23,741 nt of DNA from a virus, in the IMG/VR virus record IMGVR_UViG_3300047457_000805, positions 1 through 23,741 of that record, one strand, 5' to 3'. Below are positions 21,087 to 23,741 of the stretch, piece after piece. Numbering within the stretch: position 1 is the stretch's first letter; each line of letters opens with the position of its first letter. The notes beneath the pieces are model-generated. The model worked only from the letters and a program-made list of their open reading frames with translations, was not told the DNA's origin and ran no database searches. Both the position numbers and the translations under genes were made by a program.

Positions 21087-21257
21087 CTATTTCAGCTTAA
21101 ACGCCAGGTTGATCAGCAAAAGAATACTGGTTCCTGCCGTGGTCATAAGGATCATCTCCAAACGCTTAAGCCTGGCATTGATCTGCGCATAACGTTCATC
21201 GCATACGGCTTCGTGAACCTCAATGCGCTTTAACGCTTCTGAATCACCGGATGTCAT
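21087..21257 (-). CDS. Small coiled-coil membrane protein, possible lysis accessory (56 aa)
   Basis: The frame gives MTSGDSEALKRIEVHEAVCD, then a charged amphipathic helix (ERYAQINARLKRLE) and a hydrophobic tail (TTAGTSILLLINLAF) ending in KLK. Coiled coil plus C-terminal membrane helix resembles XhlA-type lysis accessory proteins. AAGG lies eight bases before the ATG, and the gene ends one base before the holin start. It is likely a real lysis-cassette gene; the holin or anti-holin role is inferred. Confidence 0.65.
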   Translation of the reverse strand: MTSGDSEALKRIEVHEAVCDERYAQINARLKRLEMILMTTAGTSILLLINLAFKLK

Positions 21258-21327
21258 GATGCACCTTACTCAGTTTAATTCTGGCTTGCGCTTTGAGGAC
21301 AGCTAGCTCGTGGGTTTTGTCATCCAT
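21244..21327 (-). CDS. Possible 27-aa peptide
   Basis: MDDKTHELAVLKAQARIKLS starts at an ATG that shares its A with the preceding stop (TAATG) and overlaps the next start by 14 bases. No separate Shine-Dalgarno is visible. It is very short and charged and may only serve to carry ribosomes across the gap. Confidence 0.3.
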   Translation of the reverse strand: MDDKTHELAVLKAQARIKLSKVHHDIR

Positions 21328-21497
21328 TACGCTGCAACATCTTCTTTAGGACTCGGCACAGGCAGTTGAGGAACCGCTTGCTCTTTGATCTTCTCCACCA
21401 ATGGTGCGATCTGAGCATAGGGCATATTGCCTAGTGCCGCCATGATTTGATTGACTTCATCAAGGGTGAGTTCTAGTTTGATTATTACGGGGTTCAT
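21327..21497 (-). CDS. Small hypothetical protein (56 aa)
   Basis: MNPVIIKLELTLDEVNQIMA leads into a helical protein with a Pro-rich C-terminus (VPQLPVPSPKED). It is a common type of small late phage protein: a beta strand with LTLDEVNxI followed by a helix. AAAGGA lies six bases before the ATG, a strong start. No function known. Confidence 0.65.
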   Translation of the reverse strand: MNPVIIKLELTLDEVNQIMAALGNMPYAQIAPLVEKIKEQAVPQLPVPSPKEDVAA

Positions 21498-21506
21498 GGG
21501 TTTCCT

Positions 21507-21761
21507 TTAGTAGGCTTCGCCAGCCGCAATAGCAGCATTGACAGCAGCGAGTTCGTAACCCGTCCACCAAGGCTTATCGCGCATGATCTTGAGGTGTTCG
21601 ACGTTGCGGGAAACAGTGCCCTTCGCGTCGTCGTTCTTGGTGATGGTGCGGCCTTGGTAGCTGCCTGCCACATAGCCGTTGATGAGATCAACCGAGTCAC
21701 CCATTGCTGAGAAGTGACGGTCAAGCTCTTCTTTTGCGGGGATTTCAATTACTTCAGTCAT
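21507..21761 (-). CDS. Small hypothetical protein (84 aa)
   Basis: MTEVIEIPAKEELDRHFSAM starts an acidic, soluble protein with GSYQGRTITKNDDAKGTVSR in the middle and an Ala-rich helix at the end. GGAG lies eight bases before the ATG, three bases after the fibre gene stop. An overlapping frame (21494-21748) is rejected. It may be a fibre-associated or assembly protein; this is position only. Confidence 0.7.
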   Translation of the reverse strand: MTEVIEIPAKEELDRHFSAMGDSVDLINGYVAGSYQGRTITKNDDAKGTVSRNVEHLKIMRDKPWWTGYELAAVNAAIAAGEAY

Positions 21762-21763
21762 GA

Positions 21764-23161
21764 TTAAGCTCCTTTGAGGGTTGCGATTTCAGCTTCGGCT
21801 GCTTGTAAGCGGGTGTTGAGTTGCTTGATGGCGTTGAGCATGTGCCAGAACACATTGTCGGAATCGACTGACAGCACGCCTGTTGACTCTTCCTTCACGC
21901 AGTCAGGGCAGACTTCTTGAAGTTCCTGAGCAATAACGCCGAGTTGGATACCGGTCTTTTGAATTGCGTCTTGCGGCTTGAGTTCAGCATCAACTTCTTC
22001 CGGCAAACGGTACTCAAAGTTGCGAACCCGAATCTGGCTGATCTTGTCTAAGCCTTCGTTGTTATCAACGATGTTTTTCTTCAGACGCCGGTCAGAAGTG
22101 GTTGACCACGAAGATGAGTTGTTGCCTTGGTAGACGCCGCCAGTATTTGGGTTGATAAACCCAGTGCTATCACCTTTGCCTGTTATTTGCGTACCACTCT
22201 GATTGCCAATAACGATTTGCCAACTACCTGATGCAGCCGATGCGGTAGCGTTTCCAATGCAAGTGTTCACTTGCCCCGTCGTGATTGTATTTCCCGCTTG
22301 ATAGCCAACAGCGGTGTTTTGTGCGCCAGTGGTGACGGCGGCGAGTGTCTGATAACCAACAGCGGTGCTGTTTGCGCCGGTGGTGTTGTCGATAAGCGCT
22401 TGGTGACCGACAGCAGTGTTGTTGGAGGAGGTGGTGAGTCGGAGCGCTTCATGACCAACTGCGACGTTGTAATTGCCGCTGCTGTTGGCACGAAGTGAAG
22501 CGTTCCCGATAGCTACGTTATAAGAACCTGAGGTGTTTGAATGAAGCGCTGCCCATCCGTTATTACTATCCTCTGTGCCAAAAGCAACGTTATTGACGCC
22601 AGTGTTGTTATTACCTAATGCTGTACGTCCAACAGCGACATTCGCAGACGCCGTGTTATACCGTAAGGCAGCGTAACCAACGGCAACATTTGAATTACCT
22701 GTACTGTTGGTGGAAGCCGCTTGAAAACCAAGAGCGACGTTATAACCACCTGTAGTGTTGCCGGAAGCTGCTTGATAACCAACAGCGGTATTGCTTGGGC
22801 CAGTGGTGTTGTTGTAGAGGGCAGCGTATCCTACTGCATGATTAAATGTGCCGGTTGTGTTTGCTTGTCCAGCAAATGCGCCAACAAACAAACTATCACT
22901 AGCCTTGTTGTTTAACCCTGCTTGATAGCCAATCGCTACAAAGTATGAATTTGTTTGGTTTGCATTACCGGCTTGATAACCAACAGTGGTGTTTCCTGCG
23001 CCAGTGGTGTTGTTGTAGAGAGCAAATAAGCCGAGCGCAGCGTTATAGCTACCTGTCGTATTAAGTTGCATCGCAGCGCCACCAATAGCGACGTTCTGCG
23101 TACCCGAAGTGTTTGTGGTTAGCGCGACGGCACCGACAGCGGTGTTGCTGCCGTTTGTGTT
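21764..23161 (-). CDS. Tail fibre, downstream part with S74 chaperone (after frameshift)
   Basis: Repeats of 17 residues (pattern NTAVGYQALxxNTTGxx) run from 23161 to about 22198, followed by a short linker and a peptidase S74 domain. TTSDRRLKKNI holds the cleavage Ser and the Lys, and the domain continues through FEYRLPEE, LGVIAQELQEVCPD and a C-terminal coiled coil (LNTRLQAAEAEIATLKGA). The mature fibre would be a trimer; the S74 part assists folding and is then cut off. An internal ATG exists at 23071, but the repeat pattern continues upstream in the same frame to 23161, where the frame switches to that of the neighbouring segment. I therefore treat both segments as one gene broken by one base. 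Confidence 0.82.
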   Translation of the reverse strand, partial: NTNGSNTAVGAVALTTNTSGTQNVAIGGAAMQLNTTGSYNAALGLFALYNNTTGAGNTTVGYQAGNANQTNSYFVAIGYQAGLNNKASDSLFVGAFAGQANTTGTFNHAVGYAALYNNTTGPSNTAVGYQAASGNTTGGYNVALGFQAASTNSTGNSNVAVGYAALRYNTASANVAVGRTALGNNNTGVNNVAFGTEDSNNGWAALHSNTSGSYNVAIGNASLRANSSGNYNVAVGHEALRLTTSSNNTAVGHQALIDNTTGANSTAVGYQTLAAVTTGAQNTAVGYQAGNTITTGQVNTCIGNATASAASGSWQIVIGNQSGTQITGKGDSTGFINPNTGGVYQGNNSSSWSTTSDRRLKKNIVDNNEGLDKISQIRVRNFEYRLPEEVDAELKPQDAIQKTGIQLGVIAQELQEVCPDCVKEESTGVLSVDSDNVFWHMLNAIKQLNTRLQAAEAEIATLKGA

Positions 23162-23741
23162 GCTGCAAGGGCTTGATAACCGACCGCTGTGCTGTTGTTT
23201 GCGGTGGTGTTGTTGTAGAGGGCGCGATAACCGATGCCGGTATTGTTACTTCCGGTGGTGTTTGCAAACAAAGCCGTATCGCCAACTGCTACAGAATATC
23301 CTGCTGTTGTAGCGGTATATAAAGCATTCACACCAACAGCGGTGTTCTCTACGCCAGTCGTTAAAGCTTGCAATGCCATCCGGCCAACAGCGGTGTTTTG
23401 ACCACCTGTTGCGTTTAGCAATGCTTGATAACCAACAGCGGTGCTGAAGCTTCCGGGATTGCCAGCGGCATTGTTGGCGTAAAGAGACTGATACCCAAAA
23501 GCGACGTTTTGAGTTCCGGAGGTGTTGGAATAAGCCGCCTGATAACCAACAGCGGTGTTGCCGGAAGCGGTGGTGTTGGAGTAAAGGGCTGAAACACCAA
23601 TACCAACATTAGCGGCACCGGAAGAATTAAGGTACAGGGCATCTTTGCCAATGGCGGTGTTGCTTGAGCCAGTATTCGTATACAAAGCAGCAAAACCAAT
23701 TGCGGTGTTGTAAACGCCCGTCTGAAGTGCGTTTAATGAGT
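22198..23741 (-). repeat. Array of about thirty 51-bp (17-residue) repeats
   Basis: At the DNA level, CAACAGCGGTG preceded by TTGATAAC recurs (for example near 22345, 22770, 23431 and 23551). At the protein level each unit has the form N-x-A-V-G-x-x-A-L followed by N-T-T-G, a pattern that suggests a stacked beta-solenoid fibre shaft. The array runs off the right edge. Confidence 0.85.
23119..23741 (-). CDS. Tail fibre, upstream repeat part (5' partial)
   Basis: This frame is open from the right edge (SLNALQTGVYNTAIGFAALY) and carries the same 17-residue repeats until GYQALAAT, after which it reads out of frame to a stop at 23119. The last in-pattern residue is encoded at about 23162. Inserting one base between 23162 and 23161 joins it to the downstream frame and restores the exact 17-residue period (STAVGYQALAANTNGSN). 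The start and any N-terminal tail-binding domain lie outside the window. The break could be a sequencing or assembly error, a real mutation, or variation at a repeat. Confidence 0.75.
   Translation of the reverse strand, partial: SLNALQTGVYNTAIGFAALYTNTGSSNTAIGKDALYLNSSGAANVGIGVSALYSNTTASGNTAVGYQAAYSNTSGTQNVAFGYQSLYANNAAGNPGSFSTAVGYQALLNATGGQNTAVGRMALQALTTGVENTAVGVNALYTATTAGYSVAVGDTALFANTTGSNNTGIGYRALYNNTTANNSTAVGYQALAATQTAATPLSVPSR

Noticed and set aside
22271-23322. Plus-strand frames of 60-75 codons opposite the fibre gene
   Set aside because: They are Cys/Gly/Val-rich reverse-strand shadows of the 51-bp repeats.
22198-23741. Possible CRISPR-like array because of regular short repeats
   Set aside because: The period is exactly 51 bp in an open frame, the units are degenerate at codon level and there are no unique spacers; it encodes fibre repeats.

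Overview
The window is a stretch of tailed-phage genome (or prophage). It carries a T4-type lysozyme with a 3-TM holin, a P22-like set of tail-accessory and ejection proteins, two peptidase S74 chaperone domains, a RuvC-type resolvase, a DUF2800 nuclease and a primase-helicase. I see no ribosomal, tRNA or housekeeping genes, no IS element and no CRISPR array. The host cannot be fixed from sequence alone. The gene families and Shine-Dalgarno sites fit a phage of a Gram-negative bacterium, probably proteobacterial and aquatic (inference).

Nearly everything from 23741 down to 2069 is read on the minus strand, tightly packed, with many ATGA stop/start overlaps. In transcription order: (1) 23741-21764, a tail fibre of 17-residue repeats ending in an S74 chaperone, 5' end outside the window and broken by one frameshift; (2) 21761-20130, small genes, a holin and an endolysin; (3) 20127-11893, a late virion block whose order resembles the P22 gp10-to-gp16 tail/ejection region, closed by a strong terminator at 11837-11810; (4) 11752-6451, resolvase, small genes, two related glycosyltransferases, a GNAT acetyltransferase, an HNH nuclease, the DUF2800 nuclease and a putative ssDNA-binding protein, closed by a terminator at 6430-6404; (5) 6385-2069, a sugar aminotransferase, a sugar O/N-acyltransferase, the primase-helicase, an iteron-rich segment that looks like a replication origin, and an unknown 221-aa protein.

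The left 2 kb differs. It holds a terminase-small-subunit-like gene on the minus strand and, divergently on the plus strand, a cysteine-rich conserved phage protein, a 25-aa membrane peptide and a UUCG terminator, followed by hairpin repeats and little coding sequence. The hexamer CGATCG is much commoner here than in the remaining 21.7 kb. Copies of a Fur-box-like motif lie near both ends of this segment, in opposite orientation. It may be a separately acquired, moron-like module.

The least expected content is (a) the iterons TTCGGACGCT beside and inside the primase gene, (b) a PglE/PglD-like aminotransferase-acyltransferase pair translationally coupled to the primase, plus two glycosyltransferases, suggesting a phage-encoded glycan-modifying pathway, (c) an S74 autochaperone on a Gln-rich protein inside the ejection-protein block, and (d) a virion protein built from four copies of a helical motif.
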